A DNA stretch of 64,000 nucleotides from Pseudomonas sp. 14P_8.1_Bac3 (GTDB lineage: Bacteria; Pseudomonadota; Gammaproteobacteria; Pseudomonadales; Pseudomonadaceae). How positions within the stretch are numbered: position 1 is the first letter of the stretch; every line of letters begins with the position of its first letter. The position numbers were made by a program, and so were the translations under genes. The notes under the pieces were generated by a model. The model was not told the DNA's origin, did not search any database, and saw only the letters and a program-made list of their open reading frames with translations. This document shows positions 51,476-60,508 of the stretch, in pieces. The DNA is taken from NCBI RefSeq assembly GCF_025466085.1, contig NZ_JANLOD010000021.1:1-64000 (forward strand). The letters are read 5' to 3'.

Positions 51476-52774
51476 ATGGATATCCAACAGCTCTGGCTCA
51501 ACATCCAAGACCTATGGGGTGCGCTCGACCAGCACCCGCTCCTGCATTCCAGCCTCGGGCTCCTGCTATTGCTGGTGGTGGCGCTGGCCCTCGGACGAGT
51601 GGCACGTTACCTGATCCTGCACGCGACCAAGATGCTCGCCCGCCAGCCGGCCTTGCACTGGGTCAACGACTTCCGGCAGAACAAGGTGTTTCATCGTCTG
51701 GCGCAGATGACGCCGTCGCTGGTGATCCAGTTCGGCCTGCACCTGGTGCCGGAGTTGAGCAAGACCGCGACGCTGTTCCTTGGCAACGTCGCGCTGGCGT
51801 TCACCATTTTGTTCCTGGTCCTGGCCCTGAGCGCCCTGCTCAGTGCGCTGCTCGACATTTACGCGCGTACCGAGCACGCCCGCACCCGCTCGATCAAACG
51901 CTACGTGCAACTGGCGAAAATGGTCTTGTACGTGTTCGGTGCGATCATCATCGTCGCCACCCTGATCGACCGCTCGCCGCTGTTGCTGCTGTCGGGGCTT
52001 GGCGCCATGTCGGCGGTGATCCTGTTGGTCTACAAGGACACGCTGTTGTCATTCGTCGCCAGCGTGCAGCTGACCAGCAACGACATGTTGCGGGTCGGCG
52101 ACTGGATCGAGATGCCGCAGGTCGGCGCCGACGGCGATGTGGTGGACATCACGCTACACACGGTCAAGGTGCAGAACTTTGACAAGACGATCGTGTCGAT
52201 CCCGACGTGGCGCCTGATGTCCGAATCCTTCAAGAACTGGCGCGGTATGCAGCAGTCCGGTGGACGACGGATCAAGCGCAGCCTGTTTATCGATGCCAGC
52301 GGCGTTCGCTTCATCCGTGACGACGAAGAGCAGAAACTCTCACAGGTGCACCTGCTGACCGACTACATCAGCCGCAAACAGGCCGAGCTCAAAGCCTGGA
52401 ACGAGGCCCAGGGCAACGTGGCGGCCATGTCGGCCAACCGTCGGCGCATGACCAATATCGGCACCTTTCGCGCCTATGCGTTGGCCTATTTGAAAAGCCA
52501 CCCGGAGATCCAGCCGAACATGACCTGCATGGTGCGGCAGATGCAAACCACCGCTCAGGGGATTCCGCTGGAGATCTACTGTTTCACCCGCACCACGGCG
52601 TGGGCGGATTACGAGCGGATTCAGGGGGATATTTTCGATTACCTGCTGGCGGTGCTGCCGGAGTTCGGCTTGAGCCTTTATCAGCAGCCAAGTGGCGGAG
52701 ATTTGCGGGCCGGGTTGTTGCCAGCGGTGCTGGGCGCGAGCCACCTTGCGGAATCCGAAAAACAGTTCATGTAA
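51476..52774 (+). CDS. MscS-family mechanosensitive channel (YbdG-like)
   Basis: This 432-residue protein has about five membrane segments in its first 180 residues, then an MscS-type beta domain (VILLVYKDTLLSFVASVQLTSNDMLRVGDWIEMPQVGADGDVVDITLHTVKV) and a C-terminal domain as in E. coli YbdG/MscM. The size is close to YbdG (415 residues). It should open under membrane tension and let out solutes in osmotic shock. The ATG at 51476 starts the typical sequence MDIQQLW; the earlier in-frame start lacks a ribosome-binding site. It is divergent from the helicase gene. Confidence 0.88.
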   Translation: MDIQQLWLNIQDLWGALDQHPLLHSSLGLLLLLVVALALGRVARYLILHATKMLARQPALHWVNDFRQNKVFHRLAQMTPSLVIQFGLHLVPELSKTATLFLGNVALAFTILFLVLALSALLSALLDIYARTEHARTRSIKRYVQLAKMVLYVFGAIIIVATLIDRSPLLLLSGLGAMSAVILLVYKDTLLSFVASVQLTSNDMLRVGDWIEMPQVGADGDVVDITLHTVKVQNFDKTIVSIPTWRLMSESFKNWRGMQQSGGRRIKRSLFIDASGVRFIRDDEEQKLSQVHLLTDYISRKQAELKAWNEAQGNVAAMSANRRRMTNIGTFRAYALAYLKSHPEIQPNMTCMVRQMQTTAQGIPLEIYCFTRTTAWADYERIQGDIFDYLLAVLPEFGLSLYQQPSGGDLRAGLLPAVLGASHLAESEKQFM

Positions 52775-52787
52775 CACCGCATCCCCA

Positions 52788-52873
52788 CGTGGGAACGAGC
52801 TTGCCCGCGAAGGCGTCGTGTCAGTCGAGATTTGTTTGACACTCCGTATTCGCGAGCAAGGTCGCTCTCACAG
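52788..52873. repeat. Degenerate paired REP element
   Basis: The arms (GTGGGAACGAGCTTGCCCGCG and GCGAGCAAGGTCGCTCTCAC, shown in part) are worn copies with several mismatches. They lie between the MscS-family gene and the convergent EamA gene. Confidence 0.6.
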
Positions 52874-52875
52874 GG

Positions 52876-53742
52876 TCAGTGGACCGGCAGAGGTTTGCGC
52901 AGGCCCAACCGGCTGATCCACACCGCCGCCAGAATCACCGATCCCCCCAGGAACAACCGCCCCAGCTCTTCATGCTGATTCCAGATCAACAGATTGATCA
53001 GCAACCCCACCGGCACATGCAGGTTGTTCATCACCGCCAGCGTCCCGCCGTTCACCAGGCACGCGCCCTTGTTCCACCAATACAACCCCAACGCGGTCGA
53101 GACCAGGCCGAGGAACACCAGCACGCCCCATTGCAACGGCGCTTCGGGCAGGAAATTCTGTTTGCCGAACAGCAGAAACGCCGGCAACGCCACCGCCAGG
53201 GCGCCCAGGTAGAAATAGCCGAAGCGCCGGTAATGCGGCAGGTCGCTCGGATGACGCGCCACCAGATGCTTGTAAAGCACCTGCCCGGCGGCGTAGGTGA
53301 AGTTGGCAAGCTGAAGCAACAGGAAACCCATGAAGAAATCCGGGTTGATCCGGTCATAACGAATCACCGCCGCGCCCGCCACCGCTACGAGTGCGGCGAC
53401 CAGCGCCCACGGGTTGAAGCGCCGGTTGAGGGCGTCTTCGATCAGCGTCACGTGCAATGGCGTGAGGATGGTGAACAGCAACACTTCCGGCACCGTCAAC
53501 ACCCGGAAGCTCAGGTACAGGCAGACGTACGTCACACCGAACTGCAACGCGCCGATCAGCAGCATGCCGCGCATGAACGCCGGTTCCACCGAACGCCAGC
53601 GTGTCAGCGGAATAAACACCAGCCCCGCCAGCAGCACCCGCACCAGCACCGCGAAGTAACTGTCGACATGACCGGCCAGGTATTCGCCGATCAGACTGAA
53701 GGAAAACGCCTGGATCAGCGTGACAAAAAGTAGATAGCCCAT
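52876..53742 (-). CDS. EamA/DMT-family transporter (BAT2-type)
   Basis: This 288-residue protein has ten membrane segments, starting MGYLLFVTLIQAFSFSLIGEYLAGHVDSYF, with two EamA repeats. The layout resembles carboxylate/amino-acid/amine DMT transporters. Its direction of transport and substrate are not known. The ATG at 53742 follows GAGG and is preferred to the longer frame, which runs through a REP element. It is convergent with the MscS-family gene. Confidence 0.83.
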   Translation of the reverse strand: MGYLLFVTLIQAFSFSLIGEYLAGHVDSYFAVLVRVLLAGLVFIPLTRWRSVEPAFMRGMLLIGALQFGVTYVCLYLSFRVLTVPEVLLFTILTPLHVTLIEDALNRRFNPWALVAALVAVAGAAVIRYDRINPDFFMGFLLLQLANFTYAAGQVLYKHLVARHPSDLPHYRRFGYFYLGALAVALPAFLLFGKQNFLPEAPLQWGVLVFLGLVSTALGLYWWNKGACLVNGGTLAVMNNLHVPVGLLINLLIWNQHEELGRLFLGGSVILAAVWISRLGLRKPLPVH

Positions 53743-53810
53743 GGTCGCCTCATTTCGAATGGCGGCGACGATAGCGGGTTTTGCCGACGATCGCGAGGAC
53801 ACCCGGATCC

Positions 53811-53912
53811 CTGTAGGAGCCAGCTTGCTGGCGATGGTCGTTAACGATAACGCGACCGAACTGATACAACGCGGCGTACTCGAGTCCATCGCCAGCAAGC
53901 TGGCTCCTACAG
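53811..53912. repeat. Paired REP element, GTAGGAGCCAGC class
   Basis: Inverted copies of the second REP family (core GAGCCAGCTTGCTGGC) flank a spacer of about 60 bases. It is the partner of the element at 45174-45259. Confidence 0.82.
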
Positions 53913-53938
53913 GGGGCCGGATTCAGTAAATCCCGGGC

Positions 53939-53977
53939 AAAAAAAAGCCCGATCTCGCTAAAGCGTTCAATCGGGCT
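53939..53977 (-). terminator. Rho-independent terminator of azoR
   Basis: AGCCCGAT and ATCGGGCT pair around a loop of about 16 bases, followed on the minus strand by eight T. It lies about 110 bases after the azoR stop codon. Confidence 0.85.
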
Positions 53978-54085
53978 ACAGCACTCAGGAGCAACAAGTG
54001 CAAAGGGAGGTTCGGTGCGCGTAAAGCCTTGAAGGCGTTGCGCCAGGTCACTTGAACATCAAGGGATTATCTGGCGATTAAAGCC

Positions 54086-54685
54086 TCAGGCCACCTGGGA
54101 AAGCTTGGCGTTGGCCTGGTTCAGGCCCTTCTCGTGGAAGTCGCCGCCCAGGTTCAGGCCTTCGGCATGAATGAAGGTCACGTCGTGGATGCCGATGAAG
54201 CCCATGACCTGGCGCAGGTAGGGTTCCTGGTGATCGGCGGTGCTGCCGGCGTAGATCCCGCCGCGCGCTGTCAACACGTAGGCACGCTTGCCGCTGAGCA
54301 GGCCTTGCGGGCCGGTGTCGGTGTACTTGAAGGTCACGCCGGCACGCAATACGTGGTCGAGCCAGGCTTTCAGCGTGCTCGGAATCGCAAAGTTGTACAT
54401 CGGTGCGGCCATGACCAAAACGTCGGCGGCCAGCAGTTCATCAGTCAACTGATTCGAGCGTTCCAGGGATGCCTGCTCGATGTCGTTGCGTTGCTCGGCG
54501 GGTTTCATCCAGCCACCCAGCAGGTTGATGTCCAGGTGCGGCACCGGGTTGACGGCGAGATCACGCATGGTGATCTGGTCGTTGGGGTGCGCGGCTTTCC
54601 ACTGGTTGATGAAGGTCTGGGTCAGCTGACGGGAAACCGAGTCTTGCTGACGGGCGCTGCTTTCGATGATCAGAACGCGGGACAT
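54086..54685 (-). CDS. azoR: FMN-dependent NADH-azoreductase
   Basis: This 199-residue flavodoxin-fold enzyme reduces azo dyes and quinones with NADH. Family marks: MSRVLIIESSARQQDSVSRQLTQTFI (phosphate-binding loop), APMYNFAIPSTLKAWLDHVLRAGVTFKY near residue 95-120, and LTARGGIY with GLNLGG near the end. Length matches E. coli AzoR (201). It stands in the place of PA3223 (azoR3) in P. aeruginosa, next to the small periplasmic gene and the LysR gene. The upstream region carries a REP pair. Confidence 0.92.
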   Translation of the reverse strand: MSRVLIIESSARQQDSVSRQLTQTFINQWKAAHPNDQITMRDLAVNPVPHLDINLLGGWMKPAEQRNDIEQASLERSNQLTDELLAADVLVMAAPMYNFAIPSTLKAWLDHVLRAGVTFKYTDTGPQGLLSGKRAYVLTARGGIYAGSTADHQEPYLRQVMGFIGIHDVTFIHAEGLNLGGDFHEKGLNQANAKLSQVA

Positions 54686-54815
54686 GGGATGTAGGCTCCA
54701 TCTGAGAAGGCTGTAAGTCGATGGAGTGGAGATTAAACAGAGTCCTATCGATGAAAAAGCGCAAATAACTGCTACAACCCATCAATAAATTCGTTTATAA
54801 GCTGAACATACACGA

Positions 54816-54904
54816 TGTGGGAGCGGGCTTGCTCGCGAAAGCGGCGTGTCGGACATCTCTATTGCTGCATGGCACATCGCTTTCGCGAGCAAGCCCGCTC
54901 CACA
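54816..54904. repeat. Paired REP element (GAGCGGGCTTGCTCGC class)
   Basis: Two inverted copies lie between the azoR start and the small periplasmic protein gene. The right arm has lost one C (CTCCACAG). Confidence 0.82.
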
Positions 54905-54916
54905 GGATCCTGAAGC

Positions 54917-55231
54917 TTATTTCGGGGTGCACGTCAGGTTGATACGCATCTTGATGATGGTCCGGCTGAACTTGGCGGTGGCCGTTTTGTGCTTGCCGGC
55001 CGCTACGTCGATGTTGCGGGTGCGCGGTGCTTCCGGACCGTTGTTGAACACCACCTTGCAGGTGGCATCGGTGCTGCCGTAGTTGTTCACTTGAATGGAG
55101 GCGATGTCGGTATCGGTGTCAAACGCGTTGTAGTCGATGCTCAAGCCGTTCAACTGTTTCTGTACATCGATCGGGTAAGCAAACGCGGTCAACGGCAACA
55201 TTGCTAAAACTACGCAACAGAATTTTTTCAT
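54917..55231 (-). CDS. Small periplasmic protein (PA3224-like)
   Basis: This 104-residue protein has a signal peptide (MKKFCCVVLAMLPLTAFA) and a mature part with a beta pattern: YNAFDTDTDIASIQVNNYGSTDATCKVVFNNGPEAPRTRNIDVAAGKHKTATAKFSR. Two cysteines in the mature part may form a disulfide. Some databases mislabel such proteins as phosphoglycerate kinase; that is not supported. The gene is divergent from the LysR gene at 55281 with a 49-base gap. GGAG lies seven bases before the ATG at 55231. Confidence 0.75.
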   Translation of the reverse strand: MKKFCCVVLAMLPLTAFAYPIDVQKQLNGLSIDYNAFDTDTDIASIQVNNYGSTDATCKVVFNNGPEAPRTRNIDVAAGKHKTATAKFSRTIIKMRINLTCTPK

Positions 55232-55280
55232 TCGGCAGTCTCCAATAAGGACCGCCAGCTTAGGACAAGAGGAGCTCAAC

Positions 55281-56204
55281 ATGAAAGCGCCCCGCGTGAC
55301 CCTTGATCAATGGCGAACGTTGCAGGCCGTGGTCGACCACGGCGGTTTCGCCCAGGCCGCCGAAGCGCTGCACCGCTCGCAATCGTCAGTCAGCTACACC
55401 GTGGCCCGCATGCAGGATCAGCTCGGCGTGCCGCTGCTGCGCATCGACGGTCGCAAAGCCGTATTGACCGAAGCCGGCGGCGTGCTGCTGCGCCGTTCCC
55501 GGCAACTGGTCAAACAGGCCAGCCAGCTGGAAGACCTGGCCCATCACATGGAGCAAGGCTGGGAGGCGGAAGTGCGACTGGTGGTCGACGCCGCTTACCC
55601 GAGCGCTCGCCTCGTCCGCGCCTTGACCGCATTCATGCCGCAAAGCCGCGGCTGCCGGGTGCGTCTGCGCGAAGAAGTACTGTCGGGCGTGGAAGAAGTC
55701 CTGCTCGAAGGCGTGGCCGATCTGGCGATCACCGGTTTCAGCATTCCGGGCTACCTGGGCGCGGAATTGAGTGACGTCGAGTTCGTCGCCGTCGCCCATC
55801 CCGAACACGCCTTGCACCGGCTGAACCGTGAACTGAATTTCCAGGACCTGGAAAGCCAGATGCAAGTGGTGATCCGCGACTCCGGCCGCCAGCAGCCACG
55901 GGATGTTGGCTGGCTCGGCGCCGAACAGCGCTGGACCGTCGGCAGCCTGGCCACCGCCGCGACCTTTGTCAGCAGCGGGCTGGGTTTCGCCTGGTTGCCC
56001 CGGCACATGATCGAACGGGAACTCAGGGAAGGCACGCTCAAGCTGCTACCGTTGGATCAGGGCGGTAGCCGTAACCCGAGCTTCTACCTGTATTCGAACA
56101 AGGACAAACCGCTGGGCCCGGCGACGCAAATCCTTATCGAACTGCTGCGCACCTTCGACACCGCGCCGCTGGATGCGCCCTTCGCCGCCCCTGAACAAGC
56201 CTGA
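55281..56204 (+). CDS. LysR-family transcriptional regulator
   Basis: This 307-residue regulator has an N-terminal helix-turn-helix (LDQWRTLQAVVDHGGFAQAAEALHRSQSSVSYTVARMQDQLG, residues 8-49) and a LysR effector domain. GAGG lies close before the ATG. It is divergent from the small periplasmic gene and 14 bases upstream of the hydrolase gene, so it may control either. The order matches P. aeruginosa PA3225-PA3227. Confidence 0.87.
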   Translation: MKAPRVTLDQWRTLQAVVDHGGFAQAAEALHRSQSSVSYTVARMQDQLGVPLLRIDGRKAVLTEAGGVLLRRSRQLVKQASQLEDLAHHMEQGWEAEVRLVVDAAYPSARLVRALTAFMPQSRGCRVRLREEVLSGVEEVLLEGVADLAITGFSIPGYLGAELSDVEFVAVAHPEHALHRLNRELNFQDLESQMQVVIRDSGRQQPRDVGWLGAEQRWTVGSLATAATFVSSGLGFAWLPRHMIERELREGTLKLLPLDQGGSRNPSFYLYSNKDKPLGPATQILIELLRTFDTAPLDAPFAAPEQA

Positions 56205-56218
56205 CACGGAGTGAACCC

Positions 56219-57034
56219 ATGGCCTATTTCGAACATGAAGGTTGCAACCTGCACTATGAGGAATATGGTCACGGCACCCCGTTGCTGCTGGTCCACGGCC
56301 TGGGTTCCAGCACCCTGGACTGGGAGAAGCAGATCCCCGCACTGTCCGCGCGCTATCGGGTGATCGTGCCGGATGTGCGCGGCCACGGGCGCTCGGACAA
56401 GCCCCGCGAGCGCTACAGCATCGCCGGCTTCAGCGCCGACCTGGTCGCGCTGGTCGAGCATTTGAACCTGGGCCCGACCCATTACGTCGGGCTTTCCATG
56501 GGCGGCATGATTGGTTTTCAACTGGCGGTGGATCAGCCGCAACTGCTCAAAAGCCTGTGCATCGTCAACAGCGCGCCCGAGGTCAAGCTGCGTAGCCGCG
56601 ACGATTATTGGCAGTGGTTCAAGCGCTGGAGCCTGATGCGCGTGTTGAGTCTGGGCACCATCGGCAAAGCCTTGGGCGGCAAATTGTTTCCCAAGCCGGA
56701 ACAGGCCGAGTTGCGTCAAAAGATGGCCGAGCGCTGGGCAAAAAATGACAAACGTGCTTATCTCGCCAGCTTCGATGCGATCGTTGGCTGGGGCGTTCAG
56801 GAACGACTTTCCAAAGTGTCCTGTCCAACCCTCATCGTCAGCGCCGACCGCGACTACACACCGGTGGCGCTGAAAGAGACCTACGTAAAACTGCTGCCCG
56901 ATGCGCGGCTGGTGGTGATCGCCGATTCGCGCCACGCCACCCCGCTGGATCAACCCGAACGCTTCAACCAAACCCTGCTCGAGTTTCTCACCGCAGTCGA
57001 CACCACCACACTCAGGATCACTGACCCATGCTGA
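56219..57034 (+). CDS. Alpha/beta-fold hydrolase
   Basis: This 271-residue hydrolase carries the oxyanion region [11 protein letters not shown], the nucleophile elbow GLSMGGMIG (Ser at about 98), an Asp in SADRDYTP (about 219) and a His in [12 protein letters not shown] near 241. The catalytic triad is complete. The substrate is an ester or similar that cannot be inferred. The gene overlaps the next one (ppiA) by seven bases and follows a LysR gene by 14 bases, so all three are likely one operon. Confidence 0.88.
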   Translation: MAYFEHEGCNLHYEEYGHGTPLLLVHGLGSSTLDWEKQIPALSARYRVIVPDVRGHGRSDKPRERYSIAGFSADLVALVEHLNLGPTHYVGLSMGGMIGFQLAVDQPQLLKSLCIVNSAPEVKLRSRDDYWQWFKRWSLMRVLSLGTIGKALGGKLFPKPEQAELRQKMAERWAKNDKRAYLASFDAIVGWGVQERLSKVSCPTLIVSADRDYTPVALKETYVKLLPDARLVVIADSRHATPLDQPERFNQTLLEFLTAVDTTTLRITDPC

Positions 57035-57585
57035 AAAAAATCGCCCTCGTCGCCGGCTCCGTTCTGTTTGCCGCCAACCTGATGGCCGCCACGCCGGCCA
57101 AGGCGCCGCACGTGCTGCTGGAGACCACCAACGGCCAGATCGAAATCGAACTGGACCCGGTCAAGGCGCCGATCAGTACCAAGAACTTTCTTGAGTACGT
57201 CGACAGCGGCTTTTACAACAACACGATTTTCCACCGCGTGATCCCGGGTTTCATGGTCCAGGGCGGTGGTTTCACTCAAACCATGCAGCAAAAAGACACC
57301 AAGGCACCGATCAAGAACGAGTCGAAAAACGGTCTGCACAACGTCCGTGGCACCCTGTCCATGGCCCGTACTTCCGTGCCTGATTCGGCCACCAGCCAGT
57401 TCTTCATCAACGTCAAGGACAACGACTTCCTGGACCAGGGCGACGGCTATGCTGTCTTCGGTAAAGTCGTGAAAGGCATGGATGTCGTGGACGTCATCGT
57501 CAACTCGTCGACCACCACCCGCGGCGGCATGAAAGACGTGCCTGCCGACCCTGTGTACATCAAGTCGGCCAAGCGCATCGACTGA
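57028..57585 (+). CDS. ppiA: Periplasmic peptidyl-prolyl isomerase (cyclophilin)
   Basis: This 185-residue cyclophilin catalyses proline isomerisation in periplasmic folding. A signal peptide ([20 protein letters not shown]) is followed by the active-site pattern [13 protein letters not shown] (Arg in FHR) and [28 protein letters not shown]. The size and signal match E. coli PpiA. It overlaps the hydrolase gene by seven bases and is the last gene of that operon; the ABC exporter gene begins 90 bases later. Confidence 0.93.
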   Translation: MLKKIALVAGSVLFAANLMAATPAKAPHVLLETTNGQIEIELDPVKAPISTKNFLEYVDSGFYNNTIFHRVIPGFMVQGGGFTQTMQQKDTKAPIKNESKNGLHNVRGTLSMARTSVPDSATSQFFINVKDNDFLDQGDGYAVFGKVVKGMDVVDVIVNSSTTTRGGMKDVPADPVYIKSAKRID

Positions 57586-57675
57586 GACTCACACGCACAG
57601 GGATGTTGAGCGGCCGTCGACCTTCGGCGCCGCTCATAGCGTTTAAAGAAGAGCCCGTACGCGGGCGGAGATCCG

Positions 57676-59508
57676 ATGCTTTATCGCCGTTTTGAACAAC
57701 TGATCGACGTATTCCGCGACGCCCCGACGGCGGCTCCGCCCGACCGCGTCTGGCCCTTCTATACCTATTACCTCAAGCAGGTCTGGCCAAGCTTCGCCGC
57801 CCTGCTGACCGTCGGCCTGTTCGGCGCGCTGATCGAAGTGGCGCTGTTCAGCTACCTGAGCCGCATCATCGACCTGGCCCAGGGCACGCCGAACGTCAAT
57901 TTCTTCAAGGACCACGGCATCGAACTGGCCTGGATGGCGGTGGTGGCGCTGGTCCTGCGCCCGGTGTTCGTGGGCCTGCATGACCTGCTGGTGCACCAGA
58001 CCCTGAGCCCGAGCATGACCAGCCTGATCCGCTGGCAAAACCACAGCTACGTGCTCAAGCAAAGCCTGAATTTCTTCCAGAACGACTTCGCCGGACGTAT
58101 CGCCCAGCGCATCATGCAGACCGGCAACTCGTTGCGCGACTCCGCCGTGCAGGCAGTGGATGCGCTCTGGCACGTGCTGATCTACGCGATCAGTTCGCTG
58201 GTGCTGTTCGCCGAAGCCGACTGGCGCCTGATGATTCCGTTGCTGACCTGGATCGCCGCCTACATCGGCGCGCTCTACTACTTCGTGCCGCGGGTGAAAG
58301 AGCGCTCGGTGGTGTCCTCGGATGCGCGTTCCAAGCTCATGGGTCGGATCGTTGATGGCTACACCAACATCACCACGCTGAAGCTGTTCGCCCACACCAA
58401 TTTCGAACAGCAATACGCCAAGGAAGCTATCGAAGAGCAGACCGTGAAAGCCCAACTGGCCGGCCGTGTGGTCACCAGCATGGACGTGGTCATCACCAGC
58501 ATGAACGGCTTGCTGATTGTCACCACCACCGGTCTGGCGTTGTGGCTGTGGACGCAGTCGCTGATCACGGTCGGCGCCATCGCCCTGGCCACTGGCCTGG
58601 TGATTCGCATCGTCAACATGTCGGGCTGGATCATGTGGGTGGTCACCGGGATCTTCGAAAACATCGGCATGGTTCAGGACGGTTTGCAGACCATCTCACA
58701 ACCGGTGAGCGTCACCGACCGTGAAGCGGCCAAGCCGCTGGCGGTAGCTCGTGGTGAAGTGCGCTTCGAGCACGTGGATTTCCACTACGGCAAGAAAAGC
58801 GGGATCATCGGCGACCTCAACCTGACGATCAAACCCGGTGAGAAAATCGGCTTGATCGGCCCGTCCGGTGCGGGGAAATCCACCTTGGTCAACCTGCTGC
58901 TGCGCCTCTATGACGTGCAGGGCGGACAGATCCTCGTCGATGGTCAGAACATCGCCGAGGTCGGCCAGGAAAGCCTGCGCGCGCGCATCGGCATGATTAC
59001 TCAGGACACGTCACTGCTGCACCGTTCGATCCGCGACAACCTGCTTTACGGCAAGCCCGATGCCACCGATGCGGAACTCTGGGAAGCGGTGCACAAGGCT
59101 CGCGCCGATGAGTTCATTCCGTTGCTGTCGGATGCCGAGGGACGCACCGGTTTCGATGCCCATGTCGGTGAACGCGGGGTGAAGCTTTCCGGCGGCCAGC
59201 GTCAGCGGATCGCCATCGCCCGGGTGCTGCTCAAGGACGCGCCGATCCTGATCATGGACGAGGCGACGTCGGCGCTGGATTCGGAAGTTGAGGCGGCGAT
59301 TCAGGAAAGTCTTGAAACCCTGATGCAGGGTAAAACCGTGATTGCCATTGCCCACCGGCTCTCGACCATTGCGCGGATGGACCGGTTGGTGGTGCTGGAA
59401 AAGGGCCGGATCGCCGAGACCGGGACCCATGCGGAGTTGTTGGCGCAGGGCGGGCTGTATGCGCGGTTGTGGCAGCATCAGACGGGTGGGTTCGTCGGGA
59501 TCGATTGA
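57676..59508 (+). CDS. ABC transporter, fused permease and ATPase (MsbA-like exporter)
   Basis: This 610-residue exporter has six membrane segments in its first 330 residues, then an ATPase with GPSGAGKST (about 395), LSGGQRQRIAIARVLL and LIMDEATSALD (about 530) and HRLSTIARMDRLVVLEKGRI. It works as a dimer and probably exports a lipid or lipophilic compound. It matches PA3228 of P. aeruginosa in position after ppiA. The substrate is not known. It is preceded by a GGCGGAG-rich stretch with GGAG before the ATG. Confidence 0.9.
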   Translation: MLYRRFEQLIDVFRDAPTAAPPDRVWPFYTYYLKQVWPSFAALLTVGLFGALIEVALFSYLSRIIDLAQGTPNVNFFKDHGIELAWMAVVALVLRPVFVGLHDLLVHQTLSPSMTSLIRWQNHSYVLKQSLNFFQNDFAGRIAQRIMQTGNSLRDSAVQAVDALWHVLIYAISSLVLFAEADWRLMIPLLTWIAAYIGALYYFVPRVKERSVVSSDARSKLMGRIVDGYTNITTLKLFAHTNFEQQYAKEAIEEQTVKAQLAGRVVTSMDVVITSMNGLLIVTTTGLALWLWTQSLITVGAIALATGLVIRIVNMSGWIMWVVTGIFENIGMVQDGLQTISQPVSVTDREAAKPLAVARGEVRFEHVDFHYGKKSGIIGDLNLTIKPGEKIGLIGPSGAGKSTLVNLLLRLYDVQGGQILVDGQNIAEVGQESLRARIGMITQDTSLLHRSIRDNLLYGKPDATDAELWEAVHKARADEFIPLLSDAEGRTGFDAHVGERGVKLSGGQRQRIAIARVLLKDAPILIMDEATSALDSEVEAAIQESLETLMQGKTVIAIAHRLSTIARMDRLVVLEKGRIAETGTHAELLAQGGLYARLWQHQTGGFVGID

Positions 59509-59510
59509 TC

Positions 59511-59614
59511 GGTGGGAGCGAGCCTGCTCGCGATGAGGGCGTGCCAGTCTACGGCCATGCTGCCTGGCACAGCGCTATCGTCGGAACGCCGCCCGGAGCC
59601 GGCTCGCTCCCACA
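59511..59614. repeat. Paired REP element (GAGCGAGCCTGCTCGC class)
   Basis: Two inverted copies lie just after the ABC exporter stop. The right arm (GGAGCCGGCTCGCTCC) has lost several bases of the core. Confidence 0.75.
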
Positions 59615-59627
59615 GGGTTTGAACCGT

Positions 59628-59672
59628 AAAAAACCGCCACAGCCCTTTGATACTGGGCCCTGGCGGTTTTTT
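59628..59672. terminator. Bidirectional rho-independent terminator
   Basis: AAAAAACCGCCA pairs with TGGCGGTTTTTT, with a smaller GGGC stem inside. It lies in the gap between the exporter and aqpZ genes. Confidence 0.85.
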
Positions 59673-59798
59673 GTGGGCACTGGAAATCTGCACCAATCGT
59701 GCTGTACTCAGCGCAGGTTCTGGAGATGAGCCTGTCGTAAATCTGCAGGATGCATAACTCGATACAGTCTCGATAGGAAACCTATCAAGGACGCTCTC

Positions 59799-60494
59799 AT
59801 GTCTCTGTTCAAACGTTCAGTCACTGAGTTGTTAGGTACGTTCTGGCTGGTGTTGGGGGGTTGCGGCAGTGCGGTCCTGGCCGCGTCGTCTCCGCTGGGA
59901 ATCGGGGTGCTTGGCGTGGCCCTGGCGTTTGGTCTGACGGTGCTGACCATGGCGTTCGCCATTGGCCATATCTCCGGCTGCCATCTGAACCCTGCTGTCT
60001 CGGTCGGTCTGACGGTGGGAGGCCGGTTCCCCGCCAGGGAACTGCCCGCCTACATCATCGCCCAGGTGATCGGCGCCATTATCGCCGCCGCGTTGATCTA
60101 CTACATCGCGAGCGGCAAGGAAGGTTTCGACCTCTCTGCCGGCCTTGCCTCCAATGGCTATGGCGAACACTCACCCGGTAAATACTCGATGGCCGCCGGC
60201 TTTGTCTGTGAGCTGGTGATGACGGCGATGTTCGTGCTGATCATCCTCGGCGCCACCGATAAACGCGCACCGGCCGGGCTGGCACCGATCGCCATCGGTC
60301 TGGCCCTGACGCTGATCCACTTGATCTCGATCCCCGTCACCAACACCTCGGTCAACCCGGCCCGTAGTACCGGCCCGGCGCTGATTGTCGGCGGCTGGGC
60401 CATCGCGCAGTTGTGGATGTTCTGGGTCGCGCCGCTGCTGGGCGCGGTGGTCGGGGGCGTGACGTATCGATGGCTGGGCAAGGAAGGTACGTAA
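59799..60494 (+). CDS. aqpZ: Aquaporin Z
   Basis: This 231-residue water channel has six membrane segments and both Asn-Pro-Ala motifs: [16 protein letters not shown] (NPA at about 66) and [19 protein letters not shown] (NPA at about 187), with the filter Arg next to the second motif. The size equals E. coli AqpZ (231). It starts 38 bases after a motif with GATACA repeats; a promoter is likely in the preceding 120 bases, but no clear boxes are visible. It converges with the FemAB-like gene and ends 14 bases from it. Confidence 0.95.
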   Translation: MSLFKRSVTELLGTFWLVLGGCGSAVLAASSPLGIGVLGVALAFGLTVLTMAFAIGHISGCHLNPAVSVGLTVGGRFPARELPAYIIAQVIGAIIAAALIYYIASGKEGFDLSAGLASNGYGEHSPGKYSMAAGFVCELVMTAMFVLIILGATDKRAPAGLAPIAIGLALTLIHLISIPVTNTSVNPARSTGPALIVGGWAIAQLWMFWVAPLLGAVVGGVTYRWLGKEGT

Positions 60495-60508
60495 GCCGGA
60501 AACGAGGA

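Larger units (their letters stand above)
53743..54085. other. 343-base gap with REP pair and terminator
   Basis: The gap holds a REP pair (53811-53912) and the azoR terminator (53939-53977). The remaining bases carry no recognised gene or site. Confidence 0.7.

Noticed and set aside
49879..52182. 767-codon plus-strand open frame across the DEAD-box and channel genes
   Set aside because: It covers parts of two real genes on both strands and has no coherent domain order.
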